Shown here piece after piece: positions 26,040-36,984 of a stretch of DNA of 64,000 bases (the first letter of the stretch is position 1; each line of letters opens with the position of its first letter). The translations under genes and the position numbers were made by a program. The DNA comes from Tubulanus polymorphus (lineage: Eukaryota > Nemertea > Palaeonemertea > Tubulaniformes > Tubulanidae), in NCBI RefSeq assembly GCF_964204645.1, contig NC_134032.1, positions 5,947,175-6,011,174 of the forward strand, given 5' to 3'. Below the pieces are notes generated by a model. That model ran no database searches and was not told the origin of the DNA. It saw nothing but the letters and a program-made list of their open reading frames with translations.

Positions 26040-26215
26040 TTTGCTTCGTGGCTTGATGGATACGGTGTAGACTCATTAATGAAAGGTGGTGGGTTCGAAT
26101 CACGCTGAACACAAGCTTTTCGGTCACGGCATATATCAGTATTTCCCGACTCACTGATGTAGGCGAATCGCACGGCGAATGATTCGCCGCAGAAATTCGC
26201 CTAGTCGGTCTCAAG
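26040..26215 (+). mobile_element. tRNA-derived SINE-like element
   Basis: An A-box-like TGGCTTGATGG (26049-26059) is followed 33 bp later by a strong B-box GGTTCGAATCA (26092-26102), the internal RNA polymerase III promoter arrangement of tRNA-derived SINEs. The cloverleaf is not good enough for a functional tRNA (a T-stem mismatch, no matching acceptor stem). The 3' part contains CGGCGAATGATTCGCCG, a palindrome shared in part with 22730 and 31960, so the body is a dispersed repeat. Confidence 0.5.
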
Positions 26216-27964
26216 CTTTAAGATCCTATGAAGTTAAAAAAACATTAAAATTGGAAATGAACCACTAATCTAACTGAGGCAATTTCAACTCGCAATGGAA
26301 CTGAATCCTGCCTTCCAAGATTTTTATAATCGGTGAAGCTCGTGCGTTTGTATAACTACATGTACGGGGCTAACTAATCCAATTAACCTATTTGTAATTG
26401 AAATGAGACTCTATTAATTCGTGTGGAGAATGTGGGCCCATATCCGCAGTGTATACCATTGGTAACCATCGGATGATACAAGCTGATTCCGTGTTGTAAA
26501 GATAATATGAAATCCAACACTGAATAAAACTAGTCTCATATGTTTCCTTCAGCTGATAATGAGTACTCTACTGTCGTTTGTGGCAATCGTTGATTCCACT
26601 TTTGGCAAGCGGTTTCTAGAATTCAAGATGTAATCTAAATCTATCAATTATTCTCAAATTCCACGAATGATTAACGAATTGCGCTATATATGTGAACCTT
26701 AAAATCAATTTGAGTTTATCAAGGGACGTGGTTTGCCTAATTTCTAATTTGGGATGCTAAAAATCAAGATGAAAATTCATTGAAAATCAACTAGACTTGG
26801 ACGAAATCGTCGTAATGAGACGCACGTCATCCAGCGGGATATCTGGTGGCGTGGGACTTCTCATTTATTCGCCGTTTCAACATCGGTTAATACACGTAAT
26901 TAGTTACTGCGAAGAGTCACGGAAATCACAATCATCGGATCAAGGTTTTCTTACCTTCTAACATTATCGTTTAAAAAGGTATAATGGCCGTTAGATCATT
27001 CGCCCGCTGTTTTAAGAAATTGCGTTCCATGTAACATTAGGCAGGCATTCAGTTGGATTAATGCGGATTTTTAAGCGTGCTTTCAAACTTATCTTAAGAA
27101 ATAAGTTATATGTAATGATAAGTTAAGTATAATGAAATTATAATGATATTAATTGGGGATTTTTTAGTGTTGGATTATTCAACATCAGTGACACAAGTTT
27201 ATCTTAGAATCACCAGTTTATTACAACCAACCAAACGCGGGGAAAACGTTCTGCGAACGACACAGCCTTTTATGTAGTGACTTTCCACCTCGATCTATTC
27301 ACTATACCGCTGTGAGTTTAAATATGATTTGAAAACGGTAAACTTTGACAGCATCACAGGTTTTCGGCTCGGAGGTATCCTATCAATTATTTAATCATCT
27401 ACATTACAACCTATATACGTAAATATTGATGAAATAACTATTATCATCACTATACCAATTGCCCCCATATTCATTACTCGGTCTTATCAAAGTATCTACG
27501 GTTGACCAAATTTTATCGAATAGCATAATTGTGGCCTCGGCTCAATTTATTTCGTTCACATTTCTGGATTGGATTAAGATAGAAACAAAGTAAGAATATC
27601 GATGAACTCTCAGCTGATTATTAACTTATTTATGATATCACTCATTCATGACTTAATGCAACTAAGCGCGCTAGTGAAGTTATAAACATTGATATCGTCT
27701 TCCTGATAATTCAACTTAAATTAATGCTCATCTCATTCAAAAAATGATCATAAATCAGAAATGATCTTTAAAAAATTCAGAAAGTTCTTAATTAGTGCTA
27801 AAATGCCTTAAAGTGCACGACTGAATTGTATATATAATATTATAAAAAGGGCAGGCTACAAAATGTCCAAAAAGTCCTACGAAGGGCATTTTCATACTGC
27901 TTTTTGGATATGTGCTACACCCTGGATTTGGGAATGGATCTGCCCTTCTGTATAAACTCGAATA
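26216..27964. other. Non-coding, no gene seen
   Basis: A piece near 26485-26590 resembles the GTGTTGTAAGGATGATAT... repeat at 10025 and 20080. Nothing else stands out. Confidence 0.45.
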
Positions 27965-28235
27965 TAGTATAGCCAAATTAGTCAAATTTGACCCGTGCCT
28001 AATTAGAGTGCGCTCCAAGCAGACCACTCACTCGATACTAAACAATGCTAAAACAAATAAAAGCGAAGCGAGTCATTTCCGGAACCAGTTGCAATTCAAA
28101 CGCACCATTCATCCCGTGCTAAAGTTTATCCCCAGCCTTGTCCGCCGTTTCTTGTCGCGCCAGATTGGTACCCATGTGAACAGTTGTTCCGCGCAAACAT
28201 TGGCACGAACCAAAAACGCTCGTGTGATCGCGGCT
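27965..28235. mobile_element. MITE, 'GATCACACG' family, inverted copy
   Basis: The right end CGTGTGATCGCGGCT ends at 28235. Internal blocks (CTCGATACTAAACAATGCTA, CATTTCCGGAACCAGTTGC) are the reverse complement of blocks in the copy at 37842-38119. The left terminus is truncated or too diverged to place, near 27965. The open frame 27912-28277 spans this element and is not a gene. Confidence 0.7.
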
Positions 28236-28503
28236 TATGAATACATATATATTACTCTTACTGAAGCTGTCGTATGATTAACACTTCATTATTTCATCCT
28301 CAGATGTAACAGATTTTCCTTGTCAGTAGATGCCAATTGATTAACGCATTCGCCACCAAATCAACGCGTATTGTGTTGTTTCCACTACTTAAGCATAGAG
28401 GCTCAAGTCTATTATACCATTAAATAGTTCCAGTTGGGACTAATCGCATCGGACAGGTATTTGAAATTAATCCGCCAATATTGGACTGATTTTAATCGTC
28501 GAT

Positions 28504-28637
28504 GATTTTACTCGTCGAAAATGTCTACAATCTTGTTTCAAATATTCCCCTCTGTAGAGTTGTAGTAAAATCGTTAGACAATCAGGATTGTATAGTATAG
28601 TATAGTATAGTTGTAGACATTGTCGACGAGTAAAATC
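28504..28637. repeat. Inverted repeat with TATAG microsatellite loop
   Basis: Arms of about 28 bp (GATTTTACTCGTCGA... at 28504-28532 and its complement ...TCGACGAGTAAAATC at 28611-28637, two mismatches) surround 78 bp that end in four TATAG units (28591-28610). It is probably a small foldback element. Confidence 0.7.
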
Positions 28638-29991
28638 GGGGTGGATATAGAGTCTAAGAAAGGGTGCATCCCCAAAATTGAGTATATCCCTGTAATCAAA
28701 AACCCCTCCATGAGAAAGCTCATCGGAAAACATCAACTGATCTGCCAAAATACAGTGAACAAGCTTAATCAAGTTGATTAGTTAAAAGAAACATGGAAAC
28801 GGTAACAACACCAATAAAGCCAATCGCGATATCAATGGTTCCATGCGAGATTCTTCAAAAGGTTCTGACTACTTATCATTCAAAAGAAAGATCCACATGA
28901 AGCCTGCCAATGGATAAAAGAGTAATGTTCACGAATTCTAGAAACATGGCTCACATTTTTCAAATATATTTGTTAGTTTCTTACTATTTAAACGACAACA
29001 ATTTTACAATCATACTTATGATTAGCGGTGGTCAGGCGATTGTGCTTATGTGTGTATATTTTGACCTAAGATTGATTTTATGTCCATAACTACTGTGCAA
29101 CTATATTGAATTTGCGACCCTTGCACGATCATAGTTCTGGTTTTCATTGAATTCCGGCGCTGGCGTTAGTGTCTTGGCTATAGATATGCGGGTGACCTAA
29201 ATTTGCATTAGGGACGGACTGCAGGATAGATTATCTTGATCAATGCAACATCAGATGAAAACACAGTTGGCAAAAAAACTCCCCAATGAGAACAATTGCA
29301 TGACCCCCAATAAAACCCCCAAACATATCTCAGGCCTAATGCAAAAATGAATCATAACATCAGTTGCAGTACCTATCTTTTTCCCATCAATTAACACTGT
29401 TCTCTGCGGTACCGAGTTCTGTTACCTGTGGACCCCAAGTTTCCGAGGGGGACAGGCAAAATCCAATTTCCCGAAATTCCACGCCTACCGGCCCAAGAGC
29501 GCATACTGCGTATTCATTACGTGTATCATGAAACAAATCGAAAATCGGGAAACTTTGTCACGGGCGCTCGGCCTGTGTGTCTGGTATCAAAATGGAAGAG
29601 AATAGCCGTGGTTTCCTTGAATCAAGTCAAGTCGTATACCAATTTCAAGATAACGATTACCCGTGGCTTCCACCCGAGAAGCAACATTATCAATTCAATC
29701 AAACCCGTCTTTGGACGGGTGATTTGCTAGTATTGATAATAATGTCTTTATTTTCAGACAATATTCTCGTATGGCATGTAAAAATATAAGTAATACGTAC
29801 ATATAAGACGGATTTACACATACATACATACATACACACATACCCTCCGTATCATGTGTTGTATTAGTGCTGGAGCTGTGTTAACCTGATGCAAAATCAG
29901 TAATTAAGTGATTACATATGAAAATTAGATTAGATAAACTAGATTGATTAAAGTGATTTGAAATATATTTGACTCGTTTCGATACTATTCA
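28638..29991. other. Non-coding with an (ACAT)n microsatellite
   Basis: ACATACATACATACATACAC lies at about 29818-29842. The frame 29428-29730 (100 codons) has no recognised family and no clear signals. No gene is supported. Confidence 0.5.
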
Positions 29992-30130
29992 GGGCCCAGT
30001 TCCATAGTCGGAACTTAAGTCCCAAAGTGGTCTTAAATCTTAAGACTGGTCTTTAGTTGTTCGATTGGCTATCGAACTAAGTTGGTCTTAGACTGGTCTT
30101 AAGCCGAAGCCATGACTATGCAACCGGCCC
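29992..30130. mobile_element. Foldback MITE with GGGCC ends carrying the 'GACTGGTC' repeat, copy 4
   Basis: It starts GGGCCCAGTTCCATAGTCGG and ends CATGACTATGCAACCGGCCC; the ends are imperfect inverted repeats. The interior is two GACTGGTCTTTAG / TTAGACTGGTCTTAAG units, so this compact copy shows where the minisatellite at 985, 12000 and 15410 probably came from. The same terminal type (GGGC...CCGGGCCC) is seen at 46572-47478. Confidence 0.65.
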
Positions 30131-32784
30131 AAGGGGTTTCTCATAAATTTGGCAACTTTATATGTGTTTGGGGTGAATAGTGACATTAGTCTTGGAATGT
30201 GAATTTGCGACCATCGAAAAACCAAGTCTAATTTGACTTGAGTATGAGTACTGGCAAAAATAATAAAGCTCTTTATGTATTTTTGGCACTGGGAATAACT
30301 ATCCTGGTAGATCCTTCGTACCGGTAGATCTCACGTCTGCGTACATGATATCTTGCGAAGCGGAATACCAGCAGTGTGAACACGCACCACAAACGGGTAC
30401 CTTAATATTATGGTGCAGAATAGACATAACGATTGCGTGACTTATCACAGCCACAAATATGGGTGTAATTTAATCATACAAGTACTCCTCGGGTTGAGAG
30501 ACTTGTTGAGAGCTTTTTAATCATATTGCTGCGCCCACCCTGAACAGACGAAATCAATGAATGTCACTTTTTCGTATTTGACGTAAACTAAACGTCATCT
30601 TTTACCTACTTCATATCGGTGACGTCTAATTTGTCTTGTCGGGTTTCCCCTATTTCCTAAGCTAAAGGCTGCCCGGCCATTCCTCCAGAAATCACGCTGA
30701 TCCGTTAATTATATTTTTAGCAATGGTCGCTCAACGTTTTTTGAATTTTTTCAAGACGATGTTTTGAGGCATATCCTGGCTAGCTATTTCTACGTGCATC
30801 ATTGTCTTGCTATGAACTAGAGACTGCCGGTTCAATAATAATCAGTTAAGATTTGATGTATATGACTCATTTTAACTCAAGGCTTTCTCTGACTAAAGTT
30901 CGTGTATTGTAATTTTCAATTTTTATTCTTGATAAGAATCTTTTGTAATGTGTCGATAATGTTCCACGTCTGAGTCTGACTAATTTTCTGTCCCAAAATA
31001 GGTATGATTTCCCATCTTATCTATTTGATATAAGGTTTTCCGTTGATTGGTGTGTCCCTTTACACTCCATCACACCTGCCGGGTAAAGGGATACCGGTGT
31101 CCCAGTGAAGCTGTTTATATGATAGAATCATCAGGTTCAAATTTGGTCAGTCAAACATCCCACGAAACGCCAGTGCACGTGCATATTATGTACACGCCAT
31201 CTACTGCCAATTTCAGGAATATACTGGGGTTTTTAGGATTTATATTCGGGTGAAATGAGACCCTGGATCCGAATAAAATTGTTATCTTTACCATAAGAAA
31301 CCATTCCTCCGTGTACACGCCAAGTTTTATGACCGAACAACGAATAGATTTCGTTCGCACAAACTGGTTATAAAAGACGACAGTTCCCCCTTTATAGTAT
31401 AGATTAACATAGAACGTATATGATGCTATATTCACAATGTCTATCATTGTTTGGTTGTATATGTATTATTGAAGGAGTCATTCAGTTTACCCGGAAGCCA
31501 CTACTACGCAGAGTTCAGATTTAATTTATTGCTCCAGAAATTATACAATTTTTTCGAGCACAGGATACAAAAAATAAACAATTTACAGTTATTCAATCAA
31601 GGTTACTCCAGTTACATTTATAATGTACAGTGACAGTTTCTTCTTCTATACGTATCATTATACACGCAATTAAAACGTGTGTGCACAGCGATGACTAGTA
31701 GCAAAAATCATTTACCCGATAAAGCTATTTATCATACACCAGTTGTGAAAGCTCTCTTGGTTTCTAACGATTTCGGGTAACCTTTTATGGCAAATACAGA
31801 ATTTTTGTCCACCCAGTTTAATGTACTAAATGAATTCGGCGAAAAATTACATACTAAATCACGTGATTATTCTAAACGGCGAATCAGTGTCCGCACTGAA
31901 ACCGCCTAAAATGTGTCACCCCATGGTCTCCAGAATATTATCGCTGGCGAATTATACGACGAACGATTCGCCGAATAAATTTCGCCTTCTCTATCACGGG
32001 CTTAAGCCAGAAAAACATATTTCTTTTGACTCCCGGCGTGGCATGATATAAACAATATTACAAAGTTTTTGCGGAGATATCGATGATACATCGAAGTTCG
32101 AGTAGACATCGGCAATATCCTGTCCGCGCTCGCTTAACACGAAACACTAAAACAATAACTCGATATTCTTTAAGAGCGCCATAAATATTAGAAGGAACGC
32201 TTAATTTGATGTGTTCGCGTTGTAATGAAATAGCGCAAGTGATCATCCAGCGATACAGTCAATGTTTGTTACATTGAATCCATGCCGTACGTAATTTCAT
32301 TCGAAAATTTATGGCAAGTGATTGCATAAACGCCGGAAATTAGTCGTAATTTCAAATTATGGTGCGTGCTTCTATGTATAATCGATAAAAACGTACCTTT
32401 AATCACGATTATTTGTTGCTACAAGCGCAAGTGCTCCATAGTTTTAATGAGAAAAGTCAATGGAGAAACAAAAGTATCTGTATGACAGGGAAAGGCGTTG
32501 TTTTTCCATTGACATTACTTATTTACGGGAAGAAGCTACTCCATGTGGCAAAAGCTCGTGAGATCCGCTATCCTACGCAGTACTCACTCCGCCCGTTTAC
32601 TCATATTTTACCCGGTGAAGCTCTATTCACTAACAAAAGCTCATGATTTCTTACAAAATCGGTTAATCTACAGAATACTACTTGTTTTGACGTTCATTGA
32701 TTTGATACCAGGTTAACACGGTTCCTATACAACTATGACCTATAAATGCAGTCAAATTAGTTTAAGTCTTCGTGCGAAAAGTTG
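30131..32784. other. Non-coding, no convincing gene
   Basis: The frames of 60-98 codons overlap on both strands and match nothing known. About 31935-32010 contains GGCGAATTATACGACGAACG and ATTCGCCG words shared with 22510-22800 and 26165-26215. About 31700-31790 and 32590-32770 contain TTTACCCGATAAAGCTATT-type pieces shared with 8780 and 18590. Confidence 0.5.
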
Positions 32785-33150
32785 TAACATTAGTGAAGTT
32801 GTCTTTTTTGAGTCGCTATGTATATTTTACATTTGCAATCCGATTCACTGTCAAAATGTGAGTGATTTTTTGGTTAAATCGTCACATTACTGAAAGTCGT
32901 CTCTATTTTAAAGTCAATTTGTATTTCCAATTTAACTTACTACTTGTAGGGGTAAGTTGACATTGTGAAAAGACGTCACATCATTGAACTCGTATCTTTT
33001 TTGAGTCTGAATTTGAAATGCCAACTCACAATTCACTATGTATGTGTTAGTCGTCATTTGGATGTCATCGCATTGCTGGAGTCCCAATTCGTATTTCCAA
33101 ATTAATTTACTGTTTGTGTAGATCGTCATTAGTTGCCAACATAATGATTG
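32785..33150. repeat. Degenerate tandem repeat, about 95-bp period, four units
   Basis: Four units start near 32785, 32880, 32976 and 33067 with variants of GTCACATTACTGAAAGTCG, then TTTGTATTTCCAATTTAACTT, then a GTGTAGGTCGTCA-type tail. They are strongly diverged, with no coding capacity. The array lies about 0.7 kb upstream of the neuropeptide coding exon, possibly in its 5' intron. Confidence 0.65.
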
Positions 33151-33850
33151 TCCAAACTACGACGACTTGAATTTCACTAGGAGTTAGATTTCGTTACAAA
33201 AAAATTTCTATTCTACATTCTCAATGCGTTGTGCAGTTTTTACTTTGATAACGAATAAGTTAGAAGAAACGTTGAGCTAATTGAAATAAGTGCCTTTGCA
33301 CGAGGGTAAGGCAGTTATACCGTCATTACTCTATAGCCGTGAGGCATATTTTATTAAATTCTAGAACAAGAAAGAACCACGCTTGGTTGTGTATTCGTTT
33401 GTTCTCTTCGGGTATTTCTGCATTTGAAAACGTGATTAAACACAGAAGACCCTTACGCACTTTTTTAAAGAATGTACAAAATATATGGTGTATCAGATAG
33501 GTGGGTGTAGAAAACTTTCTTGTTTCACACCAATGTGAGTTAGGTGGAAAAAAAACACATTGAAACCCAATTTTCGCAAAACTTTTCTTTCTGAAGATAC
33601 TGTGCATGCTGTTTCATTTTACGCATTCGATTTCTATATCATAGAGAATTGATCTCTATATTAAAAGGATCTGACGTGTTCTAACAGATTGGCAAATTTC
33701 TTTTAGCATTCTCAATGCGTTTTAAGTCATAATTGAAATGAGAGGGATTTTACAAACGAAAAGGATTAGGTGGAAAAATGTAATAACAATAATCAAGGAG
33801 GTTTCTGAATTGGCAGGAAACCCTTATGATAGACTCAATATTAACAATGG
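33151..33850. other. Non-coding, presumably 5' flank or intron of the neuropeptide gene
   Basis: It ends in the splice acceptor at 33871, so at least its right part is probably the 5'-UTR intron. No upstream exon can be identified from sequence alone. Minus-strand frames at 33326-33607 and 33750-34190 are chance frames. Confidence 0.45.
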
Positions 33851-33871
33851 TTTTTTCGTTTAATTTTTCAG
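33851..33871 (+). promoter_or_regulatory. 3' splice acceptor of the 5'-UTR intron
   Basis: A pyrimidine-rich tract with long T runs is followed by CAG (33869-33871). The first in-frame ATG of the neuropeptide (33874) follows two bases later. This implies that the short in-frame extension upstream (from 33826) is intronic and that the coding sequence starts at the very beginning of an exon. Confidence 0.75.
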
Positions 33872-33873
33872 GT

Positions 33874-34263
33874 ATGTATAGCAAAAACAGAGTGCTTACT
33901 TCACTGACAGCTGCCGCATGCATTTTACTGATGTGTCTCGTCTCGGGCGAATCGAAGCCCGTCGCCGGGGAATTCTTCGAGTTGCTACCCCCGGAATTCA
34001 AAGCCGGCTCGTCTGGGAATGGTCCGTCTCCGGACTTGTACCGCCAGGTGGCGCTTCTAGCTAAAGTCCTATTGAACGACAACAAACTGCGGAAGTCGAA
34101 TAACGATGACGTAAAACGGTCAGACGGTAGTTTATCAATTGTCGGTTCGCTAGATGCCTTGGCGGACATGATTTCAGCGCAAGAAGCCAAGAAACTGCAA
34201 AATCAGTTAAAAGCAAACAAAATGAGATTGATGAGATTGGGCAAGCGAAACATCGGCGAGTAG
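33874..34263 (+). CDS. DH44 / CRF / egg-laying-hormone-type neuropeptide precursor
   Basis: A 129-residue secreted precursor of a neuroendocrine peptide hormone. Residues 1-25 are a signal peptide (a basic start, then the hydrophobic LTAAACILLMCLV core, with cleavage likely after VSG). Residues 26-80 are an acidic/neutral spacer. Lys-Arg at 81-82 releases a 40-residue peptide (83-122), followed by Gly123 (C-terminal amide donor), Lys-Arg at 124-125 and a four-residue tail NIGE. The peptide begins SDGSLSIV and ends KANKMRLMRL-amide; SLSIV near the N-terminus and KANK near the C-terminus, with an amphipathic helix between, are features I know from insect DH44, and the layout also fits molluscan egg-laying hormone and vertebrate CRF. 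Such peptides act on class-B GPCRs. The start was chosen because an acceptor lies two bases upstream; a single coding exon after a 5'-UTR intron also matches CRF genes. There are no frameshifts. The exact family name (DH44 versus ELH) is inferred. Confidence 0.88.
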   Translation: MYSKNRVLTSLTAAACILLMCLVSGESKPVAGEFFELLPPEFKAGSSGNGPSPDLYRQVALLAKVLLNDNKLRKSNNDDVKRSDGSLSIVGSLDALADMISAQEAKKLQNQLKANKMRLMRLGKRNIGE

Positions 34264-34532
34264 CTGCAGAGAGCAAGTGCACTGCTCTTCATTAGGTCTG
34301 GAATTCGGATATTTTAAGCGATTTGGATATTATGGTTTTTCAAGTACAAAAAAAGTTCTAAACGCAATATTATAACGAGATATTTAAGAATAGACTAACG
34401 GATGGACTGGAAAGAATTGATGAACAAATTGAACACGCTTTATTTTAATCGCTTTTTGTATTACCATTTCGATAAGAAATACAATTCGTATCATGATCCT
34501 TTTTATTATTATAATCGTTTTGTCGGGAGCGA

Positions 34533-34538
34533 AATAAA
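34533..34538 (+). terminator. Candidate poly(A) signal of the neuropeptide gene
   Basis: AATAAA lies 270 bases after the stop codon, in AT-rich DNA, and is the first canonical hexamer I see downstream on this strand. A MITE begins about 110 bases further on, so the transcript probably ends before it. Confidence 0.5.
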
Positions 34539-34644
34539 CGATTGAAGATTAACCTCATTATATAACTCAATGTCATTGTACCGTCTAAGATATTCTAAGT
34601 TAAGTTGTGGGGGTGATGCACAGAGCTGCGATCTGAACGAACGG

Positions 34645-34882
34645 AACCGCGTTCACACTGGTGCTAAATGGGTACTTGCCAAATTTGGGCTACAAGCCCC
34701 TGCAAATGATTGTATGTGTATATTTTCTGGTTCTGGAAGTGACTTACCTCACTTTCCACGGCGTCGTTTAGATAGCGTTCAGCATCGAGTGAGCGATATG
34801 CGTGTGTACGCGCAATTTATTTTGATTTGGCTCGGGTCTGATCCAGACCCGAGCCAAATCACGTCTCCGCGCGATTGCGGCT
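34645..34882. mobile_element. MITE, 'GTTCACAC/GATCACAC' family, diverged copy
   Basis: The left end AACCGCGTTCACACTGG and the right end CCGCGCGATTGCGGCT form diverged terminal inverted repeats. The interior has GCTCGGGTCTGATCC followed by AGACCCGAGCCAAATC, a near-perfect palindrome, and AGCATCGAGTGAGCG shared with other copies. It sits just downstream of the neuropeptide gene. Confidence 0.65.
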
Positions 34883-36544
34883 GTAGACTCCCCCTTACCC
34901 GGTACCGGGCAAATCGGTAAACCGCTCTCAAGCTGGAGCGAGTTTTGCTATGATTGTTTTGGAAAAGACTTCCTTCGCCCTGATTCTGATCACGATAAGC
35001 GGTCAACCCTACCAACCATGTGAGGCGGAGTGTATGTACATGACCTTGGAAACCTATTGGCTAAGCGAAAATAACTAAAATGACGACTCATTTTTTTCGA
35101 TCCCACTATTATGGTTGTAAGCTTCTCATGAAATAAAAGAAAATATCTCAATCCGACCCCACTATTCGATTTAAGTTTCATCTAAAAGATATCACGATTA
35201 TGATCACGGTATGATTATTATCGGTATTCAATAAGGAAACATCAATTAACTACCTGTTTATTTTTCAACGATTCAATCTGAAATCAAACATTCAAAAATT
35301 TTCCCAAATTATCTGGAATTCTACAAGAGAATCAATTGTTAAGAAGAACGATTATGAAGTTGCATTGAAATTACGCGCAATCGTCGTGGATCGATTTTTA
35401 CATAGAGACCTTTATACAACTTGATTACGTATTCGTAACTTCAGTAAAAAAAACATTATACGCATAGTAGACCAAAGTGAAAATTTCCAAAAATGATGAA
35501 AACGTTACAAACCAATACAACCATTTTTCATGCATTTGATTTCACGAAACCTCTACGAGCAACATTAATTCAATCGCCGTGAACGCCATCAACGACATCA
35601 GCGGCTTTGAACCTTCACTATCGCCACTGTCCCTATAAGTCTTTTAAATATTTCTATAATAATCTTTTCCCGAGAAATTGAAACAATTTTTATGTAAATA
35701 CATTTATAAATACAAGTAAAATATGTGCCGATATCAATTGAAGGAACCCAGAGAAGCAAATTGCTTGTAAATTGGCGCACGCACATACGCACACTCATTC
35801 GTTACAAGCATACGAACATTCACACACAGACACATGGACACATAATATAGGAAAACATTACAGAAAAAATTGTGTGAGGATGTACCGAAGGTTCATTGCA
35901 TTGGTTAATTTAATTCTATTTTCACTAATCTTCAGCACGATACCTAGCCGATGAAACAAGGTATCATTTTGTTGCCTTGGCCACAGTCCCATTCTATCCG
36001 AGTTAGACGAGGTTTCTTATACCTGAACCGAATGTGCAAAACGGAATTTTCAATCATGTGTTTTAAACGGCGTGTGATGAGATTGATGATGAATTTGTAT
36101 CGTGCGGTTAGGAGTTAATATAAGACGGCAGTATTACGCCCGCGGCGTTCAGGAATAACAAGAGCGTTTCAGACAAAACATCAAAACACTCAACTTCAAA
36201 TAATTAAGGGTACGGACTGAACATGATAACATAATGCATTTTATACCGTGTTCATAGTCGGATCCAGACGATAGCACAAGGAGCACGTGTTACCGTTGCA
36301 ATTTTCCCGTGCCCGTGCAATTTCATCTGTTATCTCTCGCTCCAGTGCCTGGATGTTGTATTAAAGAATGCAACGCAGATCTGAGTTAGAGTTGGTTCGG
36401 AGTTAAGATTAGTTCATCAGTTATTGTTAAGTCAAATATCAACCTACAGCAACGACACTAGGACCTGTTTTGGTTTGGCGCTAGCTCGGTTTGCCCCTTT
36501 TGATTTATTGTGCTCCTGTCAAATATTGCCCCTAAATCCACCGC
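34883..36544. other. Non-coding, no gene seen
   Basis: CA-rich stretch with CACACACAGACACATGG-like words near 35775-35850. At 35953-35977 a fragment GAAACAAGGTATCATTTTGT resembles one end of the Harbinger-like MITE at 20899 and 38336. About 36370-36470 has a GAGTTAGAGTTGGTTC-type repeat piece. Confidence 0.5.
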
Positions 36545-36620
36545 TTCCATCCTCTCTCGGCTGGGATTCGAACCTGATGGCATCGAGACTCGCCCGAACC
36601 TGATGGCATCGAGACTCGCC
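36545..36620 (-). mobile_element. tRNA-like SINE fragment with 26-bp tandem duplication
   Basis: On the minus strand it reads CAGGTTCGAATCCCAGCCG, a good B-box followed by a tRNA-like 3' half. A 26-bp unit (36569-36594) is duplicated exactly at 36595-36620. No matching A-box is clear, so this is a partial copy. Confidence 0.4.
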
Positions 36621-36744
36621 ACGGTATGAAACCTGCCACTATTGACCGAATGCGTAGCTACACGCGCAGCTTAGATGATATCATTATTAGCAATCCAGGT
36701 TTATTTCAGCCCGGAATTTTCCATTTATCTACCGTGAAACGCGC

Positions 36745-36910
36745 CTAAGCGATTATATAACGAGCAATCTGATTGGTGTCGCAAGTTTTCGTGCGGGAAA
36801 CACGCATGCGCCTGTGCACCCGGTCTAGTGTGGTAGGGGTTCGTGCCGTGACTGAGTGTATCGAAATAATCAGGTTCGAATCTCTGCCGGGGAGAATGGC
36901 TGTGTGTTTT
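36745..36910 (+). mobile_element. tRNA-derived SINE-like element
   Basis: Plausible A-box GGTCTAGTGTGG near 36823-36834 and B-box GGTTCGAATCT at 36873-36883, about 40 bp apart. Downstream is a CTGCCGGGGAGAATGGCTGT body. Minus-strand frames across it are spurious. Confidence 0.45.
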
Positions 36911-36984
36911 GTCATCGAGTCTGATGTTGACATAAATTAACAAATGTATGTGAATACATCGGAACCTCGTTAGAACTGTTAGGG

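Noticed and set aside
26040-26115. Functional tRNA gene
   Set aside because: Boxes are present but the T-stem has a mismatch and no acceptor stem can be drawn.
27912-28277. 121-codon plus-strand open frame
   Set aside because: It covers an inverted copy of the GATCACACG MITE.
33750-34190. 146-codon minus-strand frame opposite the neuropeptide
   Set aside because: Shadow of the plus-strand coding sequence, which has signal peptide and processing sites.
34570-34920. 116-codon open frame after the neuropeptide gene
   Set aside because: It spans a MITE with palindromic interior; the minus strand is also open.
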